Origin: DATFDN01 sp035685165
GTDB lineage: Bacteria > Pseudomonadota > Alphaproteobacteria > Acetobacterales > Acetobacteraceae
Direction of reading: 5' to 3'
Assembly: GCA_035685165.1 (NCBI GenBank)
Contig: DASRBI010000008.1
Span: forward strand, 434,001-498,000
Length of the DNA stretch: 64,000 nucleotides
Positions 40,492 through 49,303 of the stretch are shown here, one piece after another. Every line of letters starts with the position of its first letter. Position 1 is the stretch's first letter. The notes under the pieces are model-generated. The model had not been told where the DNA came from. It was given only the letters and a program-made list of their open reading frames with translations, and made no database searches. The position numbers were made by a program, and so were the translations under genes.

Positions 40492-41898
40492 TCAGCGTCC
40501 GAGCGCCTGCACGATCTCCTCCGTCATCTTCTTTGCGTCCCCGAACAGCATCATCGTGTTCGGGCGGAAGAACAATTCGTTCTCCACGCCGGCATAGCCG
40601 GAGGCCATCGAGCGTTTGACGAAAAGCACAGTACCGGCCTTCTCCACCTCCAGGATCGGCATTCCGTAAATCGGCGAGGAACGGTCGGTCTTGGCGGCGG
40701 GGTTGGTAACGTCGTTGGCGCCGATCACGTAGGCGACGTCGGCGGTGGCGAACTCATTGTTGATCTGCTCGAGCTCGAACACCTCGTCGTACGGCACATT
40801 CGCCTCCGCGAGCAGCACGTTCATGTGGCCGGGCATCCGGCCCGCGACCGGATGGATCGCGTATTTGACGTCCACCCCTTCCTTCTTCAGCACGTCGCCC
40901 ATCTCGCGCAGCGCGTGCTGCGCCTGCGCCACCGCCATGCCGTAGCCGGGCACGACGATCACTTTGGAGGCGTTCTTGAGGATGAAGGCGGCATCGTCGG
41001 CATTGCCGCTCTTTACCGTGCGATCGGCCGCGCCCGCGCCGGCAATCGCCGCCGCGCCGTCCGCGCCGAAGCCGCCGAGCAGCACGTTGAGGATGCTGCG
41101 GTTCATGCCCTTGCACATGATGTAGGAGAGGATCGCGCCCGAGGCACCGACCAGCGAGCCGGTGATGATCAGCGCGAGGTTCTGGATGGTAAAGCCGATC
41201 CCACAGGCCGCCCAGCCCGAGTAGCTGTTCAGCATCGAGATCACGACCGGCATGTCGGCGCCGCCGATCGGGATGATGAGGAGGAAACCGAGCGCGAACG
41301 ACAGGAACGCCAGGATCCAGAACACCGCCTGGCTGCCGCCGGTCGCCACGAAGATCGCGATGAGCACGATCGCCAGGATGCCGAGCGCGAGATTGAGCTG
41401 GTGCTGGTAGGGGAAGCTGATCGGCGTCCCGCTCATGATTCCTTGCAGTTTGGAGAAGGCGATCACCGAGCCCGAGAAGGTGATAGCGCCGATCGCGAGC
41501 CCGATCGACATCTCGATCAGGCTCTCGTTGTAGATGTGGCCCGGCTCGCCGATGCCGAACGCCTCCGGCGCGTTGAGTGCGCCGGCGGCGACGAACACGG
41601 CGGCCATTCCGACCAACGAGTGGAAGGCGGCGACGAGCTGCGGCAGCGCCGTCATCTGGATCCGCATCGCGATGTACGCGCCGATGCCGCCGCCAATAAT
41701 GATCATGGCGACGATCAGGCCGTAGCTGCTCATCCAGAAACGGTTGCCGATCAGTGTGGCGAGGATGGCGATGACCATGCCCGCGATGCCGAGCATGTTG
41801 CCACGGCGCGCCGTGACGGGGCTCGAAAGGCCGCGCAGCGCCAGCACGAACAGCACAGCGGCGAGCAGGTAGAAGAAGATGGTGAGCTGCGGGGGCAT
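40492..41898 (-). CDS. pntB: NAD(P) transhydrogenase subunit beta PntB (468 aa)
   Basis: The membrane and NADP-binding subunit of proton-translocating transhydrogenase, which drives NADPH formation with the proton gradient. Eight or nine membrane helices fill residues 1-265. Domain III follows, with IVVPGYGMAVAQAQHAL, GRMPGHMNVLLAEANVPYD and VIGANDVTNPAA as NADP-site motifs, and KRSMASGYAGVEN near the end. The length matches other PntB proteins. It is the third gene in the order pntA1, pntA2, pntB. Confidence 0.95.
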   Translation of the reverse strand: MPPQLTIFFYLLAAVLFVLALRGLSSPVTARRGNMLGIAGMVIAILATLIGNRFWMSSYGLIVAMIIIGGGIGAYIAMRIQMTALPQLVAAFHSLVGMAAVFVAAGALNAPEAFGIGEPGHIYNESLIEMSIGLAIGAITFSGSVIAFSKLQGIMSGTPISFPYQHQLNLALGILAIVLIAIFVATGGSQAVFWILAFLSFALGFLLIIPIGGADMPVVISMLNSYSGWAACGIGFTIQNLALIITGSLVGASGAILSYIMCKGMNRSILNVLLGGFGADGAAAIAGAGAADRTVKSGNADDAAFILKNASKVIVVPGYGMAVAQAQHALREMGDVLKKEGVDVKYAIHPVAGRMPGHMNVLLAEANVPYDEVFELEQINNEFATADVAYVIGANDVTNPAAKTDRSSPIYGMPILEVEKAGTVLFVKRSMASGYAGVENELFFRPNTMMLFGDAKKMTEEIVQALGR

Positions 41899-41913
41899 CG
41901 GCGTCGGACCCTG

Positions 41914-42315
41914 CTATTGCTGCTTGCGCCGGAACATCGACAGCATCCGCTGCGTCACCAGGAAGCCGCCCACGATGTTGATGGAGGCGAGCAGGACCGC
42001 GGCGGCGCCGAAGCCGCGCGAGACGCCGCTTGCGGCAAGGCCGGTGGCGAGCATGGCGCCGACGATGATCACCGAGCTGATCGCGTTGGTGACGGCCATC
42101 AGCGGGGAGTGCAGTGCCGGGGTGACGTTCCAGACCACGTAGTAGCCGACGAACACCGCCATCACGAACACGGCGAAGAGGTAGATGAACGGCACGCCGG
42201 TCGCTGGTTCGGCGGCCAGCGCGGCATGATTGACGAGGGTAGCGGCATGAGCGGCAAGCATGTTCGCCTGCGCGGCGAGCCGGGCGGCTTCGTCCGCGAT
42301 CTGGTTAGGGTCCAT
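41914..42315 (-). CDS. pntA2: NAD(P) transhydrogenase alpha subunit part 2 (133 aa)
   Basis: The membrane part of the alpha subunit, which alphaproteobacteria often encode as a separate gene. Helices include FIYLFAVFVMAVFVGYYVVW, MAVTNAISSVIIVGAMLATG and GFGAAAVLLASINIVGGF. The VTPALHSPLMAVTNAISS segment is strongly conserved in this subunit. The protein has an extra N-terminal stretch of about 40 residues rich in alanine. It lies between pntA1 and pntB. Confidence 0.92.
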   Translation of the reverse strand: MDPNQIADEAARLAAQANMLAAHAATLVNHAALAAEPATGVPFIYLFAVFVMAVFVGYYVVWNVTPALHSPLMAVTNAISSVIIVGAMLATGLAASGVSRGFGAAAVLLASINIVGGFLVTQRMLSMFRRKQQ

Positions 42316-42361
42316 CAGCGATCTCCGGATTGTCTCGCCATGCCAGCGCAGTGCGCGAGCA

Positions 42362-43498
42362 TCACGCCGCCTGCGCGGGCTGCGCGGCGAATTGCGGATG
42401 CACCACGGCCCCGCCGCGAGTCAGCAATACGCCCTGCACGATCTCGTCGTCGGCCGGCAGGCGCGGGGACTTGGTTTCCTTGTCCCAGAAGGTGCTGAGG
42501 AACGTCATCAGGTTCCGCGCGTACAGCGCCGAGGAGGCGACGGGAATGCGGCCTGGCCAGTTGGTCCAGCCAAGGATGCTCACCCCGTTCGCGGTCAGCA
42601 CGCGCTCGCCCGGCCGGGTCGCCGCGCAGTTGCCGCCAGCGTCGGAAGCCAGATCGACGATCACGCTGCCCGGGCGCATCGCGCTCACCATCTCCTCGGT
42701 GATGATGACCGGTGCGCGGCGGCCCATAACGAGGGCGGTACAGATGACGATGTCGTTCTTGGCGACCGTCGTCGCCATCAGCTCCGCCTGCTTGCGGCGG
42801 AACGCATCGCTCATCTCGCGCGCATAGGCGCCGGTCTGCGCGGCGGTTTCCTCGTCCTCGACGCCGACGAAGCTGGCGCCGAGCGAGCGGATCTCCTCTT
42901 TCGCCGCCGGGCGCACATCGGTCGCGGAGACGATGGCGCCGAGCCGCCGCGCGGTCGCGATCGCCTGCAAGCCGGCGACACCGGCGCCGATCACGAACAC
43001 CCGGGCCGGCGGCACGGTGCCGGCGGCGGTCATCATCATCGGAAAGCCGCGCTGAAACTCGGCCGCCGCCTCGATCACCGCGCGGTAGCCCGCGAGGTTG
43101 GCCTGACTCGAGAGCACGTCCATCGACTGCGCGCGGGTGATGCGCGGCAACAGCTCCATCGCCGCGAAATCGACCCCGGCCGCCGCCATCTCGCGCACCG
43201 CATCGGGTTCGGCGAAGGCATTGCCGATGCAAACGAGCAGCGCGCCGCGCGGCAGCGGCGCCGCATCAGGTCGCTGCACGGCAAAGACGATCCCCGCCCC
43301 AGCCAGCGCGGCAGCCGCGTAGGGGGCAATCTCGGCGCCGGCAGCGGCGAACTCCGCATCGCTGACGCCGGCCGATCCGCCGGCGCCGCTTTCCACCGCG
43401 ACCGTAAGCCCGAGGCCGGCGAGGCGCTTCACGGTATCCGGGGTCGCCGCGACCCGCGTTTCGTTCGGCCGCCGCTCCTTCAGTACAGCCAGTCGCAT
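42362..43498 (-). CDS. pntA1: NAD(P) transhydrogenase alpha subunit part 1 (378 aa)
   Basis: The soluble NAD(H)-binding domain of transhydrogenase, related to alanine dehydrogenase. It begins LAVLKERRPNETRVAATPDT. The NAD fold is VFVIGAGVAGLQAIATARRL, then SATDVRPAAKEEIRSLGA. The conserved loop (VMGRRAPVIITEEMV) and PGSVIVDLASDAGGNCA are all present. It starts the pntA1-pntA2-pntB set. The SDR and alcohol dehydrogenase genes that follow might share its transcript. Confidence 0.94.
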   Translation of the reverse strand: MRLAVLKERRPNETRVAATPDTVKRLAGLGLTVAVESGAGGSAGVSDAEFAAAGAEIAPYAAAALAGAGIVFAVQRPDAAPLPRGALLVCIGNAFAEPDAVREMAAAGVDFAAMELLPRITRAQSMDVLSSQANLAGYRAVIEAAAEFQRGFPMMMTAAGTVPPARVFVIGAGVAGLQAIATARRLGAIVSATDVRPAAKEEIRSLGASFVGVEDEETAAQTGAYAREMSDAFRRKQAELMATTVAKNDIVICTALVMGRRAPVIITEEMVSAMRPGSVIVDLASDAGGNCAATRPGERVLTANGVSILGWTNWPGRIPVASSALYARNLMTFLSTFWDKETKSPRLPADDEIVQGVLLTRGGAVVHPQFAAQPAQAA

Positions 43499-43573
43499 CG
43501 CTTCAGTCCCCAGCCTGCCGCGTTTTCCTGCTGCGCGACCATGCGTGAAGGGTTGCCCAGGTGCAAGACGCCT

Positions 43574-45067
43574 TCAACGCCCGGTGGGCATGGCGAATTC
43601 CGGGCCGCGGCGTGCCCCGCTCGGCCAGCGGGCAGTGATCGCCTTGTAGCGGGTGTAGAAGCGCACGCCTTCGGGCCCGTAAATATGATGGTCACCGAAC
43701 AGCGAGTTCTTCCAGCCGCCGAAACTGTGGAACGCCATCGGCACCGGAATGGGCACGTTGATGCCGACCATGCCGATCTGCACCTGAGCGGCGAAATCGC
43801 GGGCCGCGCCGCCGTCGGAGGTGAAGATCGCCACGCCGTTGCCGAACGGGTGCGCGTTGACGAGCCGGAGGGCCTCGCCCACATCGGCGGCGCGCACCAC
43901 ATCGAGCACCGGGCCAAAAATCTCCTCCTGGTAGATTCGCATGTTGGGCTGTACGCGGTCGAACAAGCTGCCGCCGAGGAAGAAACCGCGCTCGTAACCT
44001 TGCAGGCGGAGGTTGCGGCCATCGACGACCAGTTCCGCGCCCTCGCGACACCCCTGGTCGATGTAGCCCGCCACCTTCTCGCGATGCTCGCGCGTCACGA
44101 GCGGCCCCATCTCGGCCTCCGGGTCGGTGCCGGGCGCTACCTTGAGCGCGCGCACGCGCGGCTCCAGCGTCTCCATCAGCCGGTCGCCGGCCTTGCCGAT
44201 GGCGACCGCGACGGAGACCGCCATGCACCGCTCCCCGGCCGCGCCATAGGCCGAGCCCATCAGTGCGTCGGCCGCCTCGTTCGGGTCGGCGTCGGGCAGC
44301 ACGATCAGGTGGTTCTTCGCTCCGCCGAGCGCCTGCACGCGCTTGCCGTGCGCGATGCCGGTGCGGTGGATGAGCTGCGCGATCGGGGTCGAGCCGACGA
44401 AGCTGATGGCGTCGATCCCCGGATGGGCGAGGATCGCCTCAACCGCCTCCTTCGCACCCTGCACGACGTTGAACACGCCCTCGGGCAAGCCGGCCTCGGC
44501 AAGCAGTTCCGCAAGCAGCAGCGAGGCCGACGGGTCTTTCTCCGACGGCTTCAGAATGAAACAGTTGCCGGCGGCGAGCGCGATCGGGATCATCCAGAGC
44601 GGCACCATCAGCGGGAAGTTGAAGGGCGTGATGCCGGCCACCACGCCGAGCGGCTGGCGCACCGACCAGGCATCGACGCCGCCCGCCACCTGCTCGGTAT
44701 ATTCGCCCTTGAGCAAATGCGGCATCCCGCAGGCGAACTCCACGACTTCGAGGCCGCGCTGTACCTCGCCATCGGCATCCGACAGCACCTTGCCGTGCTC
44801 GGCGGTGATCGCGGCGGCGAGCTTGGCGCGGTCGCGCTCCAACAACTCCTTCAGCTTGAACATCACGCGCGCGCGGCGCAGCGCCGGGGTGGCCGCCCAG
44901 GCGGGGAACACTCGGCGCGCTGCTTGCACCGCCCGATCGACCTCGACGGCGGAGGCAAGCGCCACCTTGGCCGCGATCTCGCCGAGCGCGGGATTGAACA
45001 CGTCGCCGAACTGGCCGCTCGTGCCCGCGACCACCTTGCCGGCGATGAAATGGCCGATCTCGCGCAT
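43574..45067 (-). CDS. mmsA: CoA-acylating methylmalonate-semialdehyde dehydrogenase (497 aa)
   Basis: An aldehyde dehydrogenase that turns malonate or methylmalonate semialdehyde into acetyl-CoA or propionyl-CoA in valine and inositol breakdown. The catalytic Cys lies in AAGERCMAVSVAV. Other family marks are TPFNFPLMVPLWMIPIALAA, ILKPSEKDPSASLLLAELL and the CoA-type segment GSTPIAQLIHRTG. The N-terminus IGHFIAGKVVAGTSGQFGDV is also MmsA-like. The gene lies upstream of pntA1 with a 75-base gap and may be transcribed separately. Confidence 0.93.
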   Translation of the reverse strand: MREIGHFIAGKVVAGTSGQFGDVFNPALGEIAAKVALASAVEVDRAVQAARRVFPAWAATPALRRARVMFKLKELLERDRAKLAAAITAEHGKVLSDADGEVQRGLEVVEFACGMPHLLKGEYTEQVAGGVDAWSVRQPLGVVAGITPFNFPLMVPLWMIPIALAAGNCFILKPSEKDPSASLLLAELLAEAGLPEGVFNVVQGAKEAVEAILAHPGIDAISFVGSTPIAQLIHRTGIAHGKRVQALGGAKNHLIVLPDADPNEAADALMGSAYGAAGERCMAVSVAVAIGKAGDRLMETLEPRVRALKVAPGTDPEAEMGPLVTREHREKVAGYIDQGCREGAELVVDGRNLRLQGYERGFFLGGSLFDRVQPNMRIYQEEIFGPVLDVVRAADVGEALRLVNAHPFGNGVAIFTSDGGAARDFAAQVQIGMVGINVPIPVPMAFHSFGGWKNSLFGDHHIYGPEGVRFYTRYKAITARWPSGARRGPEFAMPTGR

Positions 45068-45130
45068 CCGCTCCTCCCGTCGTCGAATTACAGGCTTGTA
45101 GCGCCTGCGCGAGATGTGGTCACGCCACCC

Positions 45131-45196
45131 TCAGACACGCCGAACCGGAACCGGATACGCCTCGAGCCACGCATCCGAGGTGAGCAACAGCTTCAT
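45131..45196 (-). pseudogene. Truncated VapC-like toxin remnant (21 codons)
   Basis: Starting at an ATG that overlaps the antitoxin stop (ATGA at 45193-45196), the reading MKLLLTSDAWLEAY resembles the first strand of PIN-domain toxins (typically MKLLLDTHxxLWA). The conserved first Asp-Thr-His is scrambled, and TGA follows after 21 codons, so no PIN domain remains. The gap to mmsA is only 63 bases, showing that the rest of the toxin has been lost. Confidence 0.5.
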
Positions 45197-45435
45197 TCGT
45201 CCTTGAGGACGAACAGCTCCAGGATTTCGCCCGCCATGTCGTGATCGAAATCATCTGTTACTTTGACCTGCCGTTTGCGGAAACCGATGCGGCGCTGCGC
45301 CCTTGGAGCCACCGGCTCGAAGGGAACCAGTTCGGCCATCGGTTCTTGGCGATCACACGCTCCTCGCCCTTCATCGCCCACTTCGACTAGGCGAGAGAAA
45401 TGGGTCTTCGCCTCGTGAAGGTTGACTTGGCGCAT
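45193..45435 (-). CDS. Degenerate Phd/VapB-type antitoxin (80 aa)
   Basis: The N-terminus MRQVNLHEAKTHFSRLVE is a textbook Phd/YefM/VapB DNA-binding segment, and PMAELVPFEPVAPR with a basic then acidic tail completes the family pattern. In the middle (residues 19-32) the frame reads GDEGRGACDRQE, whereas the +1 frame there reads EERVIAKN, the usual family sequence. Two compensating indels therefore seem to have scrambled this loop. The toxin partner is truncated. A residual DNA-binding or autoregulatory role is possible. Confidence 0.6.
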   Translation of the reverse strand: MRQVNLHEAKTHFSRLVEVGDEGRGACDRQEPMAELVPFEPVAPRAQRRIGFRKRQVKVTDDFDHDMAGEILELFVLKDE

Positions 45436-45569
45436 TGATCGGGGGGGCTTTATCAGCCGGGTATATCCCTGTAAGCGGGCGGCTGCGCCCTGGTTTGTTG
45501 CCCAATGACCGTGCAGCCGCTAACTCCCGCCTGCGGCACTCGGCCGCAGTTCGTCTAGGAGCAGGATCA

Positions 45570-46601
45570 ATGGGCTACAGGGTCGCGGTCGTGGGCGCCA
45601 CCGGGGCGGTGGGACGCGAGATGCTGAAAACCCTGGCCGAGCGGCGGTTCCCCGCCGACGAGGTGGCCGCGGTGGCATCGGGCCGGTCGGCCGGCGCCGA
45701 GGTCTCGTTCGGCGAGACGACGACGCTCAAGGTGAAAAGCCTCGACGGCTTCGATTTCCGCGGGTGGGATATCGGCCTATTCAGCCCGGGCGCCGCGGTC
45801 TCGGCGGTTCACGCCCCGCGCGCGGCGGCGGCCGGCTGCGTGGTGATCGACAACACGAGCCACTTCCGCATGGAGCCCGACGTGCCGCTGATCGTGCCGG
45901 AGGTCAACCCGCAGGCGCTGGCGAAGTTCGCGCGGCGCAACATCATCGCGAACCCAAATTGCAGCACGATCCAGATGGTGGTGGCGCTGAAGCCGCTGCA
46001 CGATCGGTTCCGCGTCCGCCGCGTGGTCGTGGCGACCTACCAGTCCGTGTCGGGGGCCGGGAAAGAGGGGATGGACGAGCTGTTCAACCATTCCAAGGCG
46101 GTCTTCGTGCACGAATCGAGCCCGCCCGAGCAGTTCACCAAAGAAATCGCCTTCAACTGCATCCCCCATATCGACCGTTTCATGGAGGACGGCTCGACCA
46201 AGGAGGAGTGGAAGATGGCGGTCGAGACGCGGAAGATACTCGATCCCGACATTCAGGTGATCGCCACTTGCGTGCGCGTGCCCGTGTTCATCGGCCACGG
46301 CGAGGCGGTGAACGTGGAGTTCGAGCGGCCCGTGTCGGTCGCCGACGCGCGCGCCGCGTTGCGCGAGGCGCCAGGAGTGGAAGTGGTCGATCGCCGCGAG
46401 GACGGCGGTTACGTCACCCCCCTCGAATGCGCGGGCGAGGACGCGGTGTTCGTCAGCCGCATCCGCAAGGACCCTACGGTCGCGAACGGGCTCGCCTTCT
46501 GGTGCGTCTCCGACAATCTGCGAAAGGGCGCGGCGCTGAACGCGGTGCAGATCGCCGAAGCGCTGGTCGCGCAGGGGATGCTCGCCCGCAAGGCGGCGTA
46601 G
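45570..46601 (+). CDS. asd: Aspartate-semialdehyde dehydrogenase (343 aa)
   Basis: Reduces aspartyl phosphate to the semialdehyde that feeds lysine, diaminopimelate, threonine and methionine synthesis. The NADP fold is VAVVGATGAVGREMLKTLAE at residues 5-24. The active-site cysteine is C131 in NPNCSTIQMV, and HSKAVFVHESSPPEQF and VRVPVFIGHGEAVNV carry substrate-binding and catalytic residues. The ATG at 45570 follows AGGAGC. It lies six bases before the next gene in the same direction. Confidence 0.95.
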   Translation: MGYRVAVVGATGAVGREMLKTLAERRFPADEVAAVASGRSAGAEVSFGETTTLKVKSLDGFDFRGWDIGLFSPGAAVSAVHAPRAAAAGCVVIDNTSHFRMEPDVPLIVPEVNPQALAKFARRNIIANPNCSTIQMVVALKPLHDRFRVRRVVVATYQSVSGAGKEGMDELFNHSKAVFVHESSPPEQFTKEIAFNCIPHIDRFMEDGSTKEEWKMAVETRKILDPDIQVIATCVRVPVFIGHGEAVNVEFERPVSVADARAALREAPGVEVVDRREDGGYVTPLECAGEDAVFVSRIRKDPTVANGLAFWCVSDNLRKGAALNAVQIAEALVAQGMLARKAA

Positions 46602-46607
46602 AACGCC

Positions 46608-47501
46608 ATGAAGGTCGGCGTTATCGGCCTGGGCACGATGGGCCTGGGTGCGGCCCGCAACCTGGTTGCTAAGGGCCACGAAGTGACGGGCTGCGACCTC
46701 CGCTCCGAGCCGCGCGCGGCACTGGAAGCGGCGGGCGGGCGCACGGTGGGGCGCCCGCGCGAACTGCCGGACGATCTGGAGGCGGTGCTCACCCTGGTCG
46801 TCACGGCCGACCAGGAACGCAGCGTGCTGCTGGGGCCGGAGGGCTGCGCCCCCCGGCTACCGCAAGGCGCCGTGGTGATCTGCTCGGCGACAATCCCGCC
46901 GGATGCGGCCCGGGCGCTGGAGACGGACCTGACGGAGGCCGGACTGCTGATGCTCGATGCCCCGGTCTCGGGCGGACAGGCGGGCGCCGAATCCGGGACG
47001 ATGACGGTGATGGCGTCCGGGTCGGACGCCGCGTTTGCGCGGGCCGAGCCGGTGCTGGCGGCGATCGCGGGCAAGGTGTTCCGGCTCGGCGACCGCGCCG
47101 GCATCGGCAGCACGGTGAAGATGGTCAACCAACTGCTCGCCGGCGTGCACATCGCCGCCGCCGCCGAGGCGATGGCCCTCGGCATCCGCGCCGGCGCCGA
47201 TCCGCAGACGCTCTACGACGTGATCACGGTCTCGGCCGGCAATAGCTGGATGTTCCAGAACCGGGTGCCGCACATCTTGGCGGGCGACGACCGCCCGCTT
47301 TCGGCGGCCAGCATCTTCATCAAGGATCTGGGCATCGTGCTCGATCAAGGGCGGGCGCTGAACTTTCCCCTGCCCCTCGCCTCGGTGGCGCACCAACTGT
47401 TTCTGGCTACGGCTGCGGCCGGTTATGGCGGGCGCGACGATTCCTCGGTAATCCGCTTCTGGGAGGCGCTGGCCGGGATTGAGCTGCCGAAGAAAGGTTG
47501 A
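46608..47501 (+). CDS. Beta-hydroxyacid dehydrogenase, LtnD/HIBADH-like (297 aa)
   Basis: An NAD-dependent 3-hydroxyacid dehydrogenase. The N-terminal fold is VGVIGLGTMGLGAARNLVAK, the substrate motif is DAPVSGGQAGAESGTMTVM, and the catalytic lysine lies in GSTVKMVNQLLAG. The segment SAGNSWMFQNRVPHIL resembles L-threonate dehydrogenase LtnD. Relatives also oxidise 3-hydroxyisobutyrate, which would connect to mmsA in valine breakdown, but the genes are not adjacent. It follows asd by six bases and ends at a strong terminator. Confidence 0.88.
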   Translation: MKVGVIGLGTMGLGAARNLVAKGHEVTGCDLRSEPRAALEAAGGRTVGRPRELPDDLEAVLTLVVTADQERSVLLGPEGCAPRLPQGAVVICSATIPPDAARALETDLTEAGLLMLDAPVSGGQAGAESGTMTVMASGSDAAFARAEPVLAAIAGKVFRLGDRAGIGSTVKMVNQLLAGVHIAAAAEAMALGIRAGADPQTLYDVITVSAGNSWMFQNRVPHILAGDDRPLSAASIFIKDLGIVLDQGRALNFPLPLASVAHQLFLATAAAGYGGRDDSSVIRFWEALAGIELPKKG

Positions 47502-47524
47502 ATGGGCCCGCAAGCGGGCCCATT
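47501..47524 (+). terminator. Perfect 11-bp terminator hairpin after the hydroxyacid dehydrogenase
   Basis: AATGGGCCCGC and GCGGGCCCATT are exact inverted repeats around a two-base loop, starting at the last base of the upstream stop codon. The stem is very GC-rich. No T-run follows, as is common in high-GC genomes. Confidence 0.7.
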
Positions 47525-47532
47525 GCAGGATC

Positions 47533-47736
47533 ATGCCAAGAGACGACAGCACCGGCCGGCCTGTTCCCCCGCCCCAGCGCCCGCGCGGCTGGTCGAGCCT
47601 CGATTATGCTTGGGCGTCGGCGATCGCGCTGCCGTTGCTCGCCGCCGGCCCGTTCTTTCTCGCCGTTCCTTTCTGGGTGGGGACGCTGATGGAGCCGGTT
47701 GGCCCTCCCGCGGGGCCGGTGCACAGACGGACCTGA
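47533..47736 (+). CDS. Small proline-rich membrane protein (67 aa)
   Basis: Not recognised. After a proline-rich polar start (RPVPPPQRPRG) comes one hydrophobic helix (YAWASAIALPLLAAGPFFLA, extended by VPFWVGTLM), then a short basic end. AGGA lies four bases before the ATG. It sits just after a terminator and before tolC, so it has its own promoter or is a chance ORF. Confidence 0.45.
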   Translation: MPRDDSTGRPVPPPQRPRGWSSLDYAWASAIALPLLAAGPFFLAVPFWVGTLMEPVGPPAGPVHRRT

Positions 47737-47854
47737 GCCCCCCGCCCGCACGGGTCGGCGGGTCTTCCGCTTTGCCTTGGCGCCCGAGACCACGCTGTGG
47801 CAGATCGGCGCCCGCGCGCCCCCCCGCCGCGGCGCGACGGAAGGAGGATCGAGG

Positions 47855-49303
47855 ATGCGTCTGCGAATGGGACTGCTTTTGAGCGCGGCCCTGCTCGGCT
47901 CCGGCGTTCCCGCATTCGCCCAGACGAAGGCGCAGCAGGTGAAACCAGCCTCGCCAGCGGTGCCCTCGGTCCCGCACACGCTCCTGCAGGCGCTCGCTGC
48001 CACCTATTCCTACAATCCGGCGCTGCTCGCCCAGCGCGCGCAGGTGCGGGCGACCGATGAAGGCGTGCCGCAGGCGCTCGCTGGCTGGCGGCCGACGATC
48101 GTGGCGGCGGGCACGGCGGGGTGGGCCGACGGCGTGACCAAGGCCGGCCGGGCGGCGGTCAGTTCGGAGCGCGACATCGGCGTGGCGCAGGTGACGGTGA
48201 CGCAGCCGGTGTACACGGGCGGGCGCGTGAACGCGACCGTGCATCGCGCCACCAATGCCGTCTATGCGGCGCGGGCAGCACTGATCAATCAGGAGGAGAC
48301 CGCGTTCACCGACACCGTGAGCGCCTATGTCGGCGTTATCCAGGCGCGGCAGACGCTCGCCCTCAACCAGAACAACGAACACGTGCTGAGCGAGCAGCTT
48401 CGCGCCACACAGGATCGCTTCCGCGTCGGCGAGATCACCCAGACGGATGTCGCGCAGGCACAGACCGCGCTGGCGAGTGCGGTCGCGGCGACGGAAACGG
48501 CGCGCGGCAATGTGCAGACGGCCGAGGCGTCGTACCTGCGGGCGGTCGGCGCCCCGCCGCCGCCCGATCTCGTCCCGCCGCAGCCGCTCGAGCTGCCGGT
48601 CAAGTCGGAGCAGGAGGCGGCGCAGCTTGCCAGCACCAACAACCCGCAGGTGATACAGGCCCTGTTCAATCTGGCTTCCGCGCGCAACAACGTGGATGTC
48701 GCCTTCGCGAACCTGATGCCGCAGATCTCGATCCAGGGGAGCGCGTCGAAGACCAACAATCAGCTCGAGGCGATGACGCAGCAGAACGGGTATCAGATCA
48801 CCGCGAACCTAACTATGCCGCTCTATCAGGGGGGCGCCGAGTACTCGGCCGTGCGCCAGGCGCGACAGCTAGTGCAGCAGAACGAGCAGCTTGTTGCCGA
48901 TGCAAGGCGTACGGCGGTGCAGAGCGCGGTCGCCGCCTGGGATACGCTGGTCGCCGCCCGCGCGGCGGTGAAGAGTAGTCAGGTCGCCATCCAGGCGGGC
49001 CAGATCGCCCTCGAGGGCACCGAGCGGCAGGCCCTGGTCGGCACCGCCACGACGCTCGATGTTCTGACGGTGCAGCAGTCCCTCCTGAACACGCAACTCA
49101 CGCTAGTGCAGAACCTCGCCTCGCTGGTCAACGCCACCTACCAGCTTGCTGCGGCAGTCGGGCGGCTGACGGCGCGCGATCTTGGGCTGCCGGTATCGCT
49201 TTATGACGACACCGCTTACTATGAGGCGGTGAAGAACAAATGGTGGGGCGTGAGCGTTCCCGATCCGGCGACGCTTTATCGTACGGGGGCCAGCACGAAA
49301 TGA
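47855..49303 (+). CDS. tolC: TolC-family outer membrane efflux protein (482 aa)
   Basis: A trimeric outer-membrane channel used by efflux pumps and type I secretion. The signal peptide is MRLRMGLLLSAALLGSGVPA, cut near AFAQ. Two repeated halves with long alpha-helices follow (LRATQDRFRVGEITQTDVAQ; EGTERQALVGTATTLDVLT), and strands such as VTVTQPVYTGGRV and ANLTMPLYQGGAEYS are typical barrel parts. AGGAGG lies a few bases before the ATG. No pump genes are adjacent. Its stop overlaps the start of popZ (ATGA). Confidence 0.93.
   Translation: MRLRMGLLLSAALLGSGVPAFAQTKAQQVKPASPAVPSVPHTLLQALAATYSYNPALLAQRAQVRATDEGVPQALAGWRPTIVAAGTAGWADGVTKAGRAAVSSERDIGVAQVTVTQPVYTGGRVNATVHRATNAVYAARAALINQEETAFTDTVSAYVGVIQARQTLALNQNNEHVLSEQLRATQDRFRVGEITQTDVAQAQTALASAVAATETARGNVQTAEASYLRAVGAPPPPDLVPPQPLELPVKSEQEAAQLASTNNPQVIQALFNLASARNNVDVAFANLMPQISIQGSASKTNNQLEAMTQQNGYQITANLTMPLYQGGAEYSAVRQARQLVQQNEQLVADARRTAVQSAVAAWDTLVAARAAVKSSQVAIQAGQIALEGTERQALVGTATTLDVLTVQQSLLNTQLTLVQNLASLVNATYQLAAAVGRLTARDLGLPVSLYDDTAYYEAVKNKWWGVSVPDPATLYRTGASTK

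Noticed and set aside
42260..45244. Very long open frame on the plus strand opposite pntA1, pntA2 and mmsA
   Set aside because: It is antisense to well-identified genes, its sequence is Arg/His/Gly-rich without any domain, and long antisense frames are normal at this GC content.
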